Shown: piece after piece, positions 1-7,426 of the stretch
Numbering within the stretch: the first letter of the stretch is position 1
How the letters are laid out: the number at the start of each line of letters is the position of its first letter
Position numbers and translations under genes: made by a program
Assembly (NCBI GenBank): GCA_041477795.1
Contig: JBGOUY010000060.1
Coordinates: forward strand, 1-17,192
Direction of reading: 5' to 3'
From: DATFMP01 sp041477795
Lineage (GTDB): Bacteria; SAR324; JACQKK01
DNA: 17,192 bases
The notes under the pieces: model-generated
What the model saw: only the letters and a program-made list of their open reading frames with translations
Databases searched by the model: none
Told to the model about the DNA's origin: nothing

Positions 1-1414
1 GAACCACGCCGGGGCGGTGGCCGCCGTCACCGTGGACGGCACCCTGCGCCGCGGCACGCCCGTGCAGCTCAAGCCGGTGCTGGACGAGGCGGCGGCCCAG
101 GTGCCCACCTTGCGCCGCGTGCTGGTGATCCAGGCCCGCGACGGCGCCGTGCCCATGAAGAAGGGGCGCGACCACTGGTGGCACGAGGCGCTGGCCGGAC
201 AGTCCGAAGACGCGCCCACCGAGCCCGTCGAGGCCGACGCGCCCCTGCTGCTGGTCTACACCTCCGGCACCACCGGCAAGCCCAAGGGCGCCATCCTCAC
301 GCACTGCGGATTCGCGGCCAAGCTCTCGCTGGACGTGGGCCTGATCATGGACTTCAAGGCGGGCGACCGCATCCTGTGGATGAGCGACATGGGCTGGGTC
401 GTGGGACCCATCATGTCGCTGGGCGCCACGCTGATGCAGGGCACGGCCATCATCGCCGAGGGCGGGCCGGACTATCCCACGCAGGACCGCATGTGGCGGC
501 TCGTGGAGGACCACCGCGTGAGCTTCCTGGGCGTGGCGCCCACCCTCGTGCGCACGCTGATGCGCTACGGCGTGGAGCAGGTGCAGAAGCACGACCTGTC
601 TTCGCTGCGCGTCACCACCTCCACCGGGGAGTCCTGGACACCCGAGGCGTGGAACTGGTTCTTCGAGCACGTCTGCCGGCGGCGCCTGCCCTTCCACAAC
701 TATTCCGGCGGCACGGAGGTGAGCGGCGGCATCCTCTCCACCTCGCCCATCCACCCGGCCAAGCCCTGCGCCTTCTACGGCGCCATGCCGGGCTCCGGCG
801 CGGACATCGTGGACGCCAGCGGCAAGCGCTGCCCGCCGGGCGTCAAGGGCGAGCTGGTGCTGCGCCAGCCCTCCATCGGCATGACCCGCGGCCTGTGGAA
901 GGACACCGAGGGGCGCTACGAGGATTCCTACTGGAACAAGATCCCCGGCCTGTGGGTGCACGGGGATTCCGCCTACCGCGATGCGGACGGCTACTGGTTC
1001 ATCCCGGGCCGCTCCGACGACGTGTTCAACGTGGCCGGCAAGCGCACGGGCCCGGCGGAGGTGGAGACGCTCCTGCTCAACACGGGCAAGATCTCCATGG
1101 CGGCGGTCGTGGGCGCGCCGGATCCGCTCAAGGGCGAAGCGGTGGTGTGCGTGTGCGTGCCCGCGCCCGGGGTCACGCCCGACGCCGCGCTCAGCGCCAT
1201 GCTGACCGAAGCGGTGGTGGCGGGACTGGGCCGGCCCTTCCGCCCGCGCGAGATCTTCTACGTCTCCGACCTTCCCAAGACCCGCAACATGAAGGTGATG
1301 CGGCGCCTCGTGCGCGCCGTCTACAGCGGCGAGCCGGCCGGCGACCTGTCCTCCCTGCTCAATCCGGAAAGCATCGCCGAGCTGGAGCGGGCCGTGGCGG
1401 CTCGCCGGGGCTGA
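1..1414 (+). CDS. AMP-dependent acyl/acetyl-CoA synthetase, 5'-truncated
   Basis: This is the C-terminal part of an ANL-superfamily ligase that activates a carboxylic acid with ATP and transfers it to CoA. The frame is open from base 2 with no convincing start, so the gene begins outside the window; about 470 residues are visible. The signature motifs are in order: the P-loop YTSGTTGKPKGA, the A5 motif YSGGTE, the A8 hinge and ADP-binding region (HGDSAYRDADGYWFIPGRSDD), and the C-terminal PKTRNMKVMRR, whose lysine is the expected adenylation lysine. The overall pattern, including the GLWKD segment and the R-SDDV-NVAGKR stretch, is closest to acetyl/propionyl-CoA synthetases, but acid specificity cannot be read here. 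The usual A10 form is KTRSGK; here Asn-Met precede the lysine. A GST-family gene follows 23 bases later on the same strand. The family is certain; the substrate is inferred. Confidence 0.9.
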   Translation, partial: NHAGAVAAVTVDGTLRRGTPVQLKPVLDEAAAQVPTLRRVLVIQARDGAVPMKKGRDHWWHEALAGQSEDAPTEPVEADAPLLLVYTSGTTGKPKGAILTHCGFAAKLSLDVGLIMDFKAGDRILWMSDMGWVVGPIMSLGATLMQGTAIIAEGGPDYPTQDRMWRLVEDHRVSFLGVAPTLVRTLMRYGVEQVQKHDLSSLRVTTSTGESWTPEAWNWFFEHVCRRRLPFHNYSGGTEVSGGILSTSPIHPAKPCAFYGAMPGSGADIVDASGKRCPPGVKGELVLRQPSIGMTRGLWKDTEGRYEDSYWNKIPGLWVHGDSAYRDADGYWFIPGRSDDVFNVAGKRTGPAEVETLLLNTGKISMAAVVGAPDPLKGEAVVCVCVPAPGVTPDAALSAMLTEAVVAGLGRPFRPREIFYVSDLPKTRNMKVMRRLVRAVYSGEPAGDLSSLLNPESIAELERAVAARRG

Positions 1415-1437
1415 CGCCGAAAGGAGACGACATCGCC

Positions 1438-2100
1438 ATGGGCGACCGCCTGCTGGTGCTGGGCAACAAGAAGTACTCCAGTTGGTCCCTGCGCGCCTGG
1501 ATCGGCCTGACCCTGGCCGAAGTGCCGTTCACCGAGCGCGTCATCAAGCTCTACCGGCCGCAGACGGCCACGGAGATCGGCCGCTACTCGGGCGCCCTGC
1601 GCGTGCCGGTGCTGCGGGACGACGGGCTGACCGTGCACGACTCGCTGGCGATCCTGGAGTACGTGAACGAGGCCTATGCCGAGGGACGCCTGTGGCCGGA
1701 GGATCGCGCCCGGCGCGCCCAGGCGCGCGCCGTCAGCGCGGAGATGCACGCGGGCTTCCCCAACCTGCGCCAGCGCATGCCCATGAACCTGGCGCGCGCG
1801 CACGCGCCCCTGCCCCCGCAGTGGGCCCTCGATGCCGCCGCGCAGGCGGAGCTGGAGCGCGTGCTGTCGCTGTGGGAGAGCCTGCTGGCCGAGGGCGGGC
1901 CGTTCCTCTTCGGCGCCTGGAGCATCGCCGACTGCATGTACCTGCCGCTGGCGACGCGCCTGCGCACCTACCAGGTGGATTTCTCCGCGCACCCGCTCAG
2001 CCAGGCCTACGTGGCGCGCCTGCTGGGGCTGCCCGCGTTCCAGCGCTGGGAGGCGGACGGCCGCCGCGAGCCGGAGGAGCACGCACCCTATGAGCGCTGA
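1438..2100 (+). CDS. Glutathione S-transferase family protein
   Basis: A cytosolic GST-fold protein of 220 residues, a normal family length. The N-terminal thioredoxin-like domain (about residues 1-80) opens with LVLGNKKYSSWSLRAW, the form seen in many proteobacterial GSTs, where a Ser near the Trp is the likely glutathione-activating residue. It contains the cis-proline segment RVPVL and the glutathione-binding DSLAILEY. The rest is the alpha-helical domain, with SIADCMYLP matching the conserved GST helix motif. An AAGGAG ribosome binding site lies 11 bases before the ATG. The gene sits between an acyl-CoA synthetase and pyrF and overlaps pyrF by 11 bases, so all three are probably co-transcribed. 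The substrate is unknown; an isomerase or a detoxifying transferase are both possible. Confidence 0.9.
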   Translation: MGDRLLVLGNKKYSSWSLRAWIGLTLAEVPFTERVIKLYRPQTATEIGRYSGALRVPVLRDDGLTVHDSLAILEYVNEAYAEGRLWPEDRARRAQARAVSAEMHAGFPNLRQRMPMNLARAHAPLPPQWALDAAAQAELERVLSLWESLLAEGGPFLFGAWSIADCMYLPLATRLRTYQVDFSAHPLSQAYVARLLGLPAFQRWEADGRREPEEHAPYER

Positions 2101-2785
2101 GCCCCGGCCGCTCATCGTGGCGCTCGACGCCATGCCCGAGAGCGATGCCGTGCGGCTGGCGCGGGCGCTTTCCGGCCGCGTGTGGGGCTGCAAGATCAAC
2201 GATCTGCTGCTGCAGGCCGGCGTGGACGTCATCCCGCGCCTGCACTCCTACGGCGCCGTGTTCTGCGACGTGAAGCTCTTCGACATCCCCAACACCGTGG
2301 CCAACCAGGTGCAGCGCCTGGCCAGGGCCGGCGTGGAACTGGTCACGCTGCACTGCGCGGGCGGCGCGGCCATGCTGGAGGCGGCCCGCGAGGCGCGCGA
2401 CCGCACCCATCCCGGCACGCGCCTGCTGGGCGTCACCGTGCTCACCTCCTTCGACGATGCCGCCGCGCGGGCCAGCTTCGGGCGCCCGGTGGCCGAGCAG
2501 GTGCGGGCCTTCGCCACGCTGGCGCTGGAGACGGGCCTGGACGGCGTCGTGTGCTCGCCCGCGGAGCTGGCGCTGCTGGACGAACTCGATCCCCGGCGCA
2601 CCCTGCTGCGCGTGACGCCCGGCGTGCGCCCCGCCTGGCACACCGCGCCGGACGATCAGCGCCGCACCCTCGCACCCGCCGCGGCCCTGGCCCAGGGCGC
2701 ACACCTGCTCGTGATCGGCCGCCCCATCACCCAGGCCGCCGACCCCGCCGCCGCCTGCGAACGCATCCTGGCCGAGCTGGGCTGA
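2090..2785 (+). CDS. pyrF: Orotidine 5'-phosphate decarboxylase
   Basis: PyrF carries out the last step of UMP synthesis, decarboxylating OMP in the cytoplasm. The 231-residue TIM barrel has the usual bacterial length. The catalytic Lys-Asp-Lys-Asp set is visible: K35 (in GCKINDLL), then D60, K62 and D65 in FCDVKLFDIPNTV. The phosphate-binding TPGVRP and the downstream DDQRR and VIGRPIT segments are also in place. The start ATG overlaps the end of the GST gene by 11 bases and is preceded by a strong GGAGGAG 10 bases upstream, which points to translational coupling. The residues after K35 (INDLLLQAG) depart somewhat from the more common KVGLQLF form, but no catalytic residue is missing. The gene is followed by a repeat-rich gap. 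Confidence 0.95.
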   Translation: MSAEPRPLIVALDAMPESDAVRLARALSGRVWGCKINDLLLQAGVDVIPRLHSYGAVFCDVKLFDIPNTVANQVQRLARAGVELVTLHCAGGAAMLEAAREARDRTHPGTRLLGVTVLTSFDDAAARASFGRPVAEQVRAFATLALETGLDGVVCSPAELALLDELDPRRTLLRVTPGVRPAWHTAPDDQRRTLAPAAALAQGAHLLVIGRPITQAADPAAACERILAELG

Positions 2786-2831
2786 GCGGGTAGCGTGCCG
2801 AAGGAGCACCTGCCGATCGACTCCAAAGCGT

Positions 2832-2855
2832 AGGGGCATAGCATGCTATGCCCCT
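2832..2855. repeat. Perfect 24-bp palindrome
   Basis: The arms AGGGGCATAGCA and TGCTATGCCCCT are exact reverse complements with no loop. It lies 46 bases after the pyrF stop. As RNA it would fold into a hairpin, but no T-tract follows, so a factor-independent terminator is only possible. Its shape also suits a dispersed extragenic palindrome or a dimeric protein-binding site. Confidence 0.7.
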
Positions 2856-2909
2856 CCTTGGCGCGACCTCGCTCCTTCACCTATCCGACCCCGATGAATT
2901 GACGCACTC

Positions 2910-3001
2910 CTAGTGGTCCGACACCGCTTGATTTTGGGACTGGGCGGAGGAGGGAGGCGCTGCCCCCTCGCACCCAAAACCAAGGCGGGTCGCAGTACTA
3001 G
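2910..3001. mobile_element. MITE-like element with imperfect terminal inverted repeats
   Basis: The first 29 bases (2910-2938) match the reverse complement of the last 29 (2973-3001) at 22 of 29 positions; both read CTAGT inward and end in TTTTGGG. The 34-base centre holds a smaller GC-rich stem (GGGAGGC with GCCCCCT). CTAG at both edges is consistent with insertion at a CTAG target with TA duplication, as in the IS630/Tc1 group, but no transposase is present. The right edge contains the TAG stop of the baeRF gene, which reads leftward. An alternative is a long terminator-like hairpin shared by the convergent pyrF and baeRF genes. Confidence 0.45.
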
Positions 3002-4143
3002 TAGCGCAGGATCGCCGCCACGCCGTCGAGCAGTTCGGACTGCGCTTGCAGCTCCGCCGGCAACGGCAGCACCTGCCCGCCCGACTGCAGCACGAGGCTC
3101 GCCGCCAGATCGAGCAGCTCGTCATCGCCGGCGGCGGGCGGGTCGTGGATCTCCACGTCGCCTGCCCCGGAGGCGAAGCGGCCCCAGCGCTCGGCATCGC
3201 ACGCCAGCAGCAGCGTGGCCACCCGCCCGGCGCGCGCGGCGCGCAGCACCTGCGCCAACCGGGCGGACGTGCGGCCGGTGCCCGCCAGACGCCGGTACTC
3301 CGCGTCCGCGGCATCCCGCGCGGCCTCCTGCGGCGGCCGCAACAGCTCGAGCGCGCGGTCGCGCAGCGCCTCCGCGGACAGGCGATCCGGATTGCCGGCG
3401 ACGGCACGCGGGACCAGCAGCGCCCGCTGCGGCGCGTCGGCGACCTCGCGATAGAGCCCGAACCACTCCTCCACTCCCGCGAACACGAGCGGTGCCGCCC
3501 GCTCGCCCAGCGCCGGGCTGACGGCGCGGGCGATGGCCCGCAGGTAACGGCGGTGCTGATCCTCGAAATTGACCTCGGTGCCTCCAAAGCTGAGCGTGGT
3601 GCCGCCCACGGAGCGGAGCTGCGGGTCCTGCTGCGGATCGTCGTAGCGCGTGAAGTCGCGCAGGCTCTGCGGCGCGGCGGGCAGCGGCACGGCCTGCACA
3701 TCCTGCGCCGTGGCGCGCAGCAGCCGCACGGCGTTGAGGCTCACGGCCAGCACGTGGAACGGCGCGTTGTCGTCCAGGCACGGCAGCAGCGGACGCGTGT
3801 GGAAGCGGTGCGAGACGACCACGCGCTCCACCGGCGGGCGGGCCAGGTGGAAGGTGCGGAACAGCCCGGGCGAGCGGAACACGGCCAGCCCGGCGCCCGG
3901 CTCCTGCCACACGGCGCGGTCGCCCGCCAGCGCTTCCAGCGGCGCCAGCAGCGCGCGCGACTCCGGCTCGCGCAGCGACAGCGCGGCGAGGCGCTGCTGC
4001 GCCGTGCGGGCCAGGTTCTTCAGCGCAATCGGATCGGCCTGCGTGTCCGGGCCTTTGTCGTGGGTGGGCAGGTAGATCGAAACGCAAGGCTGGGAGGCAT
4101 CGCTCCACAGCGCCTGCAAGTCCTGCAGCGTGATGCGTTCCAT
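2998..4143 (-). CDS. baeRF-type (bacterial eRF1-like) protein
   Basis: A 381-residue soluble protein that resembles the baeRF group, bacterial relatives of the archaeo-eukaryotic release factor eRF1. The signs are the N-terminal VSIYLPTH followed by DPIALKNLA, the middle segment with HFHTRPLLP-like SHRFHTRPLLP, and the C-terminal eRF1-domain-3-like pattern (RVATLLLACDAERWG, GGQVLPLP, ending GVAAILRY). The GGQ near residue 356 is in the C-terminal domain and is not the catalytic GGQ loop of true release factors. Family members are thought to act on ribosomes or stalled peptidyl-tRNA, but this is inferred. The ATG is preceded by AAGAGG, and a TATAAT box lies about 110 bases upstream. The stop codon is inside the inverted repeat at 2910-3001. 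No signal peptide or membrane segment is visible. Confidence 0.75.
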   Translation of the reverse strand: MERITLQDLQALWSDASQPCVSIYLPTHDKGPDTQADPIALKNLARTAQQRLAALSLREPESRALLAPLEALAGDRAVWQEPGAGLAVFRSPGLFRTFHLARPPVERVVVSHRFHTRPLLPCLDDNAPFHVLAVSLNAVRLLRATAQDVQAVPLPAAPQSLRDFTRYDDPQQDPQLRSVGGTTLSFGGTEVNFEDQHRRYLRAIARAVSPALGERAAPLVFAGVEEWFGLYREVADAPQRALLVPRAVAGNPDRLSAEALRDRALELLRPPQEAARDAADAEYRRLAGTGRTSARLAQVLRAARAGRVATLLLACDAERWGRFASGAGDVEIHDPPAAGDDELLDLAASLVLQSGGQVLPLPAELQAQSELLDGVAAILRY

Positions 4144-4252
4144 GGGCGACCTCTTGCAAGAGACCGGAGGACGGGCGGGGGCGTTGCCAACCGCCCAGGG
4201 CAACGGGCCGCGTGTGCAGAGCGGTTCGACGCGGCGCGCCGTCCCTGCTTTG

Positions 4253-4281
4253 ATTATACGCCCGCCTGCCGCGGCCGGGCA
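4253..4281 (-). promoter_or_regulatory. Candidate sigma-70 promoter for the baeRF gene
   Basis: On the minus strand there is a perfect TATAAT (4253-4258) with a weak -35 (TGCCCG, 4276-4281) at 17-base spacing. It would give a leader of about 100 bases before the ATG at 4143. The -10 stands out in very GC-rich sequence. Confidence 0.5.
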
Positions 4282-4372
4282 GGGGCGACCGGGCACGGTC
4301 GGCTGAGCCGCCCTGCCGGCGCTCGCCGGGAGCGAAGGGCGGCCCTTGCGCCGGAGAGAGGCTGTGCAGGGG

Positions 4373-4386
4373 CCCGTCCGGACGGG
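4373..4386 (-). terminator. Possible hairpin downstream of ilvA
   Basis: CCCGTCCGGACGGG is a perfect 14-bp palindrome 38 bases past the ilvA stop. It could form a stem in the ilvA transcript but has no hairpin loop without opening central pairs and no T-tract, so a terminator role is weakly supported. Confidence 0.2.
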
Positions 4387-4424
4387 GCGGGACAGCAACG
4401 ACCGCCAGAGGGTTGCGCTGCAGC

Positions 4425-5942
4425 CTAGAGGAACAGCCGGTAGGCGGGATTGCGGGTCTCTTCCACGCAGGCGTAATGCAGCTTGCGCAGGAAGTCCTGG
4501 AAGGCCGCTTCATCCCCGGCGGGAATCTCGAAGCCCACCAGCACGCGCCCGAAGTCGCCCCCGTGCATGCGGTAGTGGAACAGGGAGATGTTCCACGCCG
4601 GGTTCATGGCGTTGAGGAAGTTGAGCAGCGCGCCGGGCCGCTCGGGGAACTGGAAGCGGTAGAGCACCTCGCGCTGCGTCTCCTGGGAGCGACCGCCCAC
4701 CAGGTGCCGCAGGTGGGTCTTGGCCAGCTCGTTGTCGGTGAGGTCGATGTTGGCGAAGCCGTCCGCCTCCAGGCGCTTGCGGAAGGTGGCGCGCTCGCGC
4801 TCGTCGGACACGGCCAGGCCCACGAAGATGTGGGCGTCGTCTCGGCCGCTGAGGCGGTAGTTGAACTCGGTGATGTTGCGATCGCCCACCAGCCGCTCGC
4901 AGAAGTAGCGCAGCGCCCCCGGCCGCTCGGGGATGGTCACGGCGATCAGCGCCTCGCGGTGCTCGCCGGTGAGCGAGCGCTCGGCGACGAATTGCAGGCG
5001 GTCGAAGTTCATGTTCGCGCCGGAGTTCACGGCCACCCCCATGCGCATCCCGCCGGGATGCTCCTCCAGCCAGCGCCGCAGGCCCGCCACGCCCAGCGCC
5101 CCCGCGGGCTCCACGATGGAGCGGGTGTCCTCGTAGATCGCCTTGATGGCCGAGCAGATCTCGTCCGTGGTCACCGTCACCACCTCGTCGACGACCTGCT
5201 GCGCCAGCGCGAAGGTGTGCACGCCCACCTGCTTGACGGCCACGCCATCGGCGAAGATGCCCACCTCGTCCAGCACGATCCGCTTGCCGGCGGCGAGGGA
5301 GCGCTGCATCGCATTGCTGTCCTCCGGCTCCACGCCGATGACGCGGATCTCCGGGCGCAGGGACTTGAGATAGCCCCCGATGCCGGCAATGAGGCCGCCG
5401 CCGCCCACCGGCACGAACACCGCGTCCACGTCCGGGCACTGTTCCAGGATCTCCAGCCCCACCGTGCCCTGGCCCGCGATGACGAGGGGATCGTCGAAGG
5501 GGTGCACGAAGGTGAGGCCCGTCTCGGCCACCAGGCGCTGGCAGTGCTCCGCGGCGTCGGAATAGCTGTCGCCGACCAGCTCCACGCGGGCGCCCAGCGC
5601 CCGCACGGCGGCCACCTTGATCGCCGGCGTCGTGCGCGGCATGATCACCGTGGCCGGGACGCCCAGCTTCTGCGCGGAGAGCGCCACGCCCTGCGCGTGG
5701 TTGCCCGCCGAGGCGCAGATCACGCCGCGCTGGCGCTCCTCCGCCGTCAGGTGCGCCATGCGGTTGTAGGCCCCGCGCACCTTGAACGAGAAGCACGGCT
5801 GCAGATCCTCGCGCTTGAGCAGCACGCGGCAGCCCAGCGCCGCGCTGAGCCGCTCCGCCGGGTCCAGCGGGGTGTGCGAGGCCACGTCGTAGACCCGAGC
5901 CAGCAGGATGTTCTTCAGCAGCGTGTCCATGGCGCCAGCCAT
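4425..5942 (-). CDS. ilvA: Threonine dehydratase, biosynthetic, with two ACT-like regulatory domains
   Basis: IlvA deaminates threonine to 2-oxobutanoate, the first committed step to isoleucine. At 505 residues it is the long biosynthetic form. The PLP-dependent catalytic domain (about 1-325) shows the Schiff-base lysine K54 in FSFKVRGAYNR, SAGNHAQG, and the glycine loop VGGGGLIAG that holds the PLP phosphate. Two ACT-like domains follow, each beginning with IPERPGAL or FPERPGAL (near residues 333 and 433), so feedback inhibition by isoleucine and reversal by valine are expected from the family. The first ATG (5942) is followed by an in-frame ATG four codons later; neither has a clear Shine-Dalgarno sequence. 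It diverges from hisC across a 271-base gap. Confidence 0.96.
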   Translation of the reverse strand: MAGAMDTLLKNILLARVYDVASHTPLDPAERLSAALGCRVLLKREDLQPCFSFKVRGAYNRMAHLTAEERQRGVICASAGNHAQGVALSAQKLGVPATVIMPRTTPAIKVAAVRALGARVELVGDSYSDAAEHCQRLVAETGLTFVHPFDDPLVIAGQGTVGLEILEQCPDVDAVFVPVGGGGLIAGIGGYLKSLRPEIRVIGVEPEDSNAMQRSLAAGKRIVLDEVGIFADGVAVKQVGVHTFALAQQVVDEVVTVTTDEICSAIKAIYEDTRSIVEPAGALGVAGLRRWLEEHPGGMRMGVAVNSGANMNFDRLQFVAERSLTGEHREALIAVTIPERPGALRYFCERLVGDRNITEFNYRLSGRDDAHIFVGLAVSDERERATFRKRLEADGFANIDLTDNELAKTHLRHLVGGRSQETQREVLYRFQFPERPGALLNFLNAMNPAWNISLFHYRMHGGDFGRVLVGFEIPAGDEAAFQDFLRKLHYACVEETRNPAYRLFL

Positions 5943-6044
5943 AGCAGGATGCGCGGTGCATGAGAAGCCACGGTAGACGCCGGCCTTGCCGGGGCACCGC
6001 CAGGATGATCCGCGCGGCAGCGTGCCGGATCACGAGGGGCGGGA

Positions 6045-6074
6045 TTGCCGCGGCGTCCGGCGCTCCCGTATATT
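6045..6074 (+). promoter_or_regulatory. Candidate promoter for hisC (distal)
   Basis: TTGCCG (6045-6050) and TATATT (6069-6074) are separated by 18 bases and match the sigma-70 consensus at 4/6 and 5/6. They face hisC, which starts about 140 bases downstream. Confidence 0.45.
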
Positions 6075-6111
6075 CGCGCCCGCAGCGCCCCTACCGCCGG
6101 CACGCCCCCTG

Positions 6112-6120
6112 TGCCATAAT
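6112..6120 (+). promoter_or_regulatory. Candidate extended -10 promoter for hisC (proximal)
   Basis: TGCCATAAT fits an extended -10 (TGn then CATAAT). The -35 region is poor, as is common for extended -10 promoters. Transcription would begin near 6127, about 85 bases before the hisC ATG, and include the GC hairpin at 6167-6185. Confidence 0.45.
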
Positions 6121-6166
6121 AAACAGATTCGCCCTGGGCGCGGCCCGGGCGCTGAGGGAAGCACAG

Positions 6167-6185
6167 CCGGCGCCCCGGGCGCCGG
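6167..6185 (+). promoter_or_regulatory. Strong GC hairpin in the hisC leader
   Basis: CCGGCGCC, a 3-base loop and GGCGCCGG form a perfect 8-bp stem. It ends 15 bases before the GGGAG ribosome binding site of hisC. A weaker stem (GCCC/GGGC with one mismatch) lies just upstream at 6131-6150. No T-tract follows, so it is either a leader structure affecting translation or chance in GC-rich DNA. Confidence 0.35.
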
Positions 6186-6213
6186 TGAACGGCACAGTCG
6201 GGAGCCGCTGGAC

Positions 6214-7293
6214 ATGAAGGTGCGCAACGCGATCGCCCGGATGGGTACCTACCACCCCCCCATGGAGGGGCGGGCGGAGCGGGACTACCTGCTGCTGGAC
6301 TTCAGCGAGTCCACGCAGCCCCCGCCACCCCATGTGGCCGAGGCGCTCAAGGCCTACATCGAGACGGGCCGGCTGCGCATGTATCCCTCCTACGGGCGCT
6401 TCGAGGAGCTGCTGGCGGCCTACGCGGGCGTGAACCGCGAGCAGGTGCTGATCACCAACGGGTCGGATTCGGCCATCCAGCTCATCACCCACGCCTTGCT
6501 CGGCGAGGGCGACGAGATGGTGATGGCGCGCCCCGGCTTCTTCGTCACCGGGGCCTGCGCCCTCAGCGCGGGCGCGCAGGTCGTGTCGCCCGAGTACCGC
6601 CGGTCGGACATGGCCTTCCCGCTCGAGGCCGTGCTGGCGGCCGTGACGCCGCGCACACGGCTCATCGTGGTCATCAGCCCGAACAATCCCACCGGCACCA
6701 CGGCCAGCGGGGAGCAGATCGAGACGATCCTGCGGGCGCACCCGGACGTGCCCGTGCTGGTGGACGAGGCCTATTACGAGTTCTGCGGCAAGACGGCGGT
6801 GCCCCTGCTGGCGCGGCACGACAACCTGGTGATCACGCGCACGTTCTCCAAGGCCTTCGCCCTGGCGGGGCTGCGGCTGGGCTACGCGCTCTCCAACCCG
6901 GCGTTCATCGGCGAGCTGCGCAAGGTGCGCATCCCCTACGACGTGAACACGCTGGCCGTGGTGGCCGCCCAGGCGCAACTGGAGCGGCCGCAGCCCTGGC
7001 GCGCCTACGTGGCCGAGGTGGTGCAGCGCGCCAAGCCCATGCTGGAGCGCTTCCTGCGCGAGCACGGCGTGTTCTTCTACCCCAGCGAGGCGAACTTCCT
7101 GCTCATCCGCCCGGACGATGCGCAGGGTGCCACGGCCTACCTGAAGGAGCACAGCATCCTGGTGCGCCCGCAGCGCCCGCCCGTGGACGATTGCTTCCGC
7201 ATGAGCATCGGCACCGTGGCCGAGATGCAGCGCTTCATGGAAGCGTGGTCGCGCTACCCGGGCGTGCGGCGCGCGGCGGCCCATGGCGGATGA
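6214..7293 (+). CDS. hisC: Histidinol-phosphate aminotransferase
   Basis: A fold-type I PLP aminotransferase of 359 residues that converts imidazole-acetol phosphate to histidinol phosphate in histidine synthesis. Visible landmarks are TNGSDSAIQ (phosphate-binding turn, about 81-89), SPNNPTG (155-161), VDEAYYEF (183-190), the Schiff-base lysine K213 in TRTFSKAFALAGLRLGY, and R329 in FRMSIGT, which binds the substrate. The length and motifs fit HisC; related enzymes acting on phenylalanine or cobalamin precursors share them, so specificity is inferred. The ATG has GGAG nine bases upstream. The open frame continues upstream to 5986, but that stretch contains the candidate promoters and is not likely to be translated. 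The hisF and hisA genes are about 9 kb away on the other strand. Confidence 0.88.
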   Translation: MKVRNAIARMGTYHPPMEGRAERDYLLLDFSESTQPPPPHVAEALKAYIETGRLRMYPSYGRFEELLAAYAGVNREQVLITNGSDSAIQLITHALLGEGDEMVMARPGFFVTGACALSAGAQVVSPEYRRSDMAFPLEAVLAAVTPRTRLIVVISPNNPTGTTASGEQIETILRAHPDVPVLVDEAYYEFCGKTAVPLLARHDNLVITRTFSKAFALAGLRLGYALSNPAFIGELRKVRIPYDVNTLAVVAAQAQLERPQPWRAYVAEVVQRAKPMLERFLREHGVFFYPSEANFLLIRPDDAQGATAYLKEHSILVRPQRPPVDDCFRMSIGTVAEMQRFMEAWSRYPGVRRAAAHGG

Positions 7294-7379
7294 AGCGGCG
7301 CCGGCGGCAGGCCGCGGGACCCGTGCGCACTCCGACACGCCGGACGCCGCTGGGGGCGCGCGGGCAGCGCAGGACGGCC

Positions 7380-7424
7380 GTGAGGCAGACCGCAGTGAGG
7401 CAGACGGCAGTGAGGCAGACCGTG
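7380..7424. repeat. Three tandem 15-bp repeats
   Basis: Three head-to-tail copies of GTGAGGCAGACCGCA (copy 2 has one G change; copy 3 ends in GTG). They end two bases before the ATG of the ChaC-like gene. Each copy carries GAGG, a possible ribosome-binding core. Fifteen bases equal five codons, so copy-number change would not shift an overlapping frame. Confidence 0.85.
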
Positions 7425-7426
7425 CG

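Noticed and set aside
2998..4143. GGQ in the baeRF protein as a peptidyl-release motif
   Set aside because: It lies near residue 356 in the C-terminal domain within GGQVLPLP, a common structural turn in this family, and not in the central domain where the catalytic GGQ belongs.
4413..5963. Long open frame antisense to ilvA (516 codons)
   Set aside because: It mirrors ilvA; the His/Val/Leu-rich repetitive translation is a typical GC-rich shadow with no domain.
5986..6213. 76-residue N-terminal extension of hisC
   Set aside because: The open frame holds two candidate promoters and the leader hairpin, has no HisC homology, and the ATG at 6214 has a ribosome site.
7380..7424. CRISPR array
   Set aside because: The 15-bp units abut with no spacers and number only three, so they are a simple tandem repeat.
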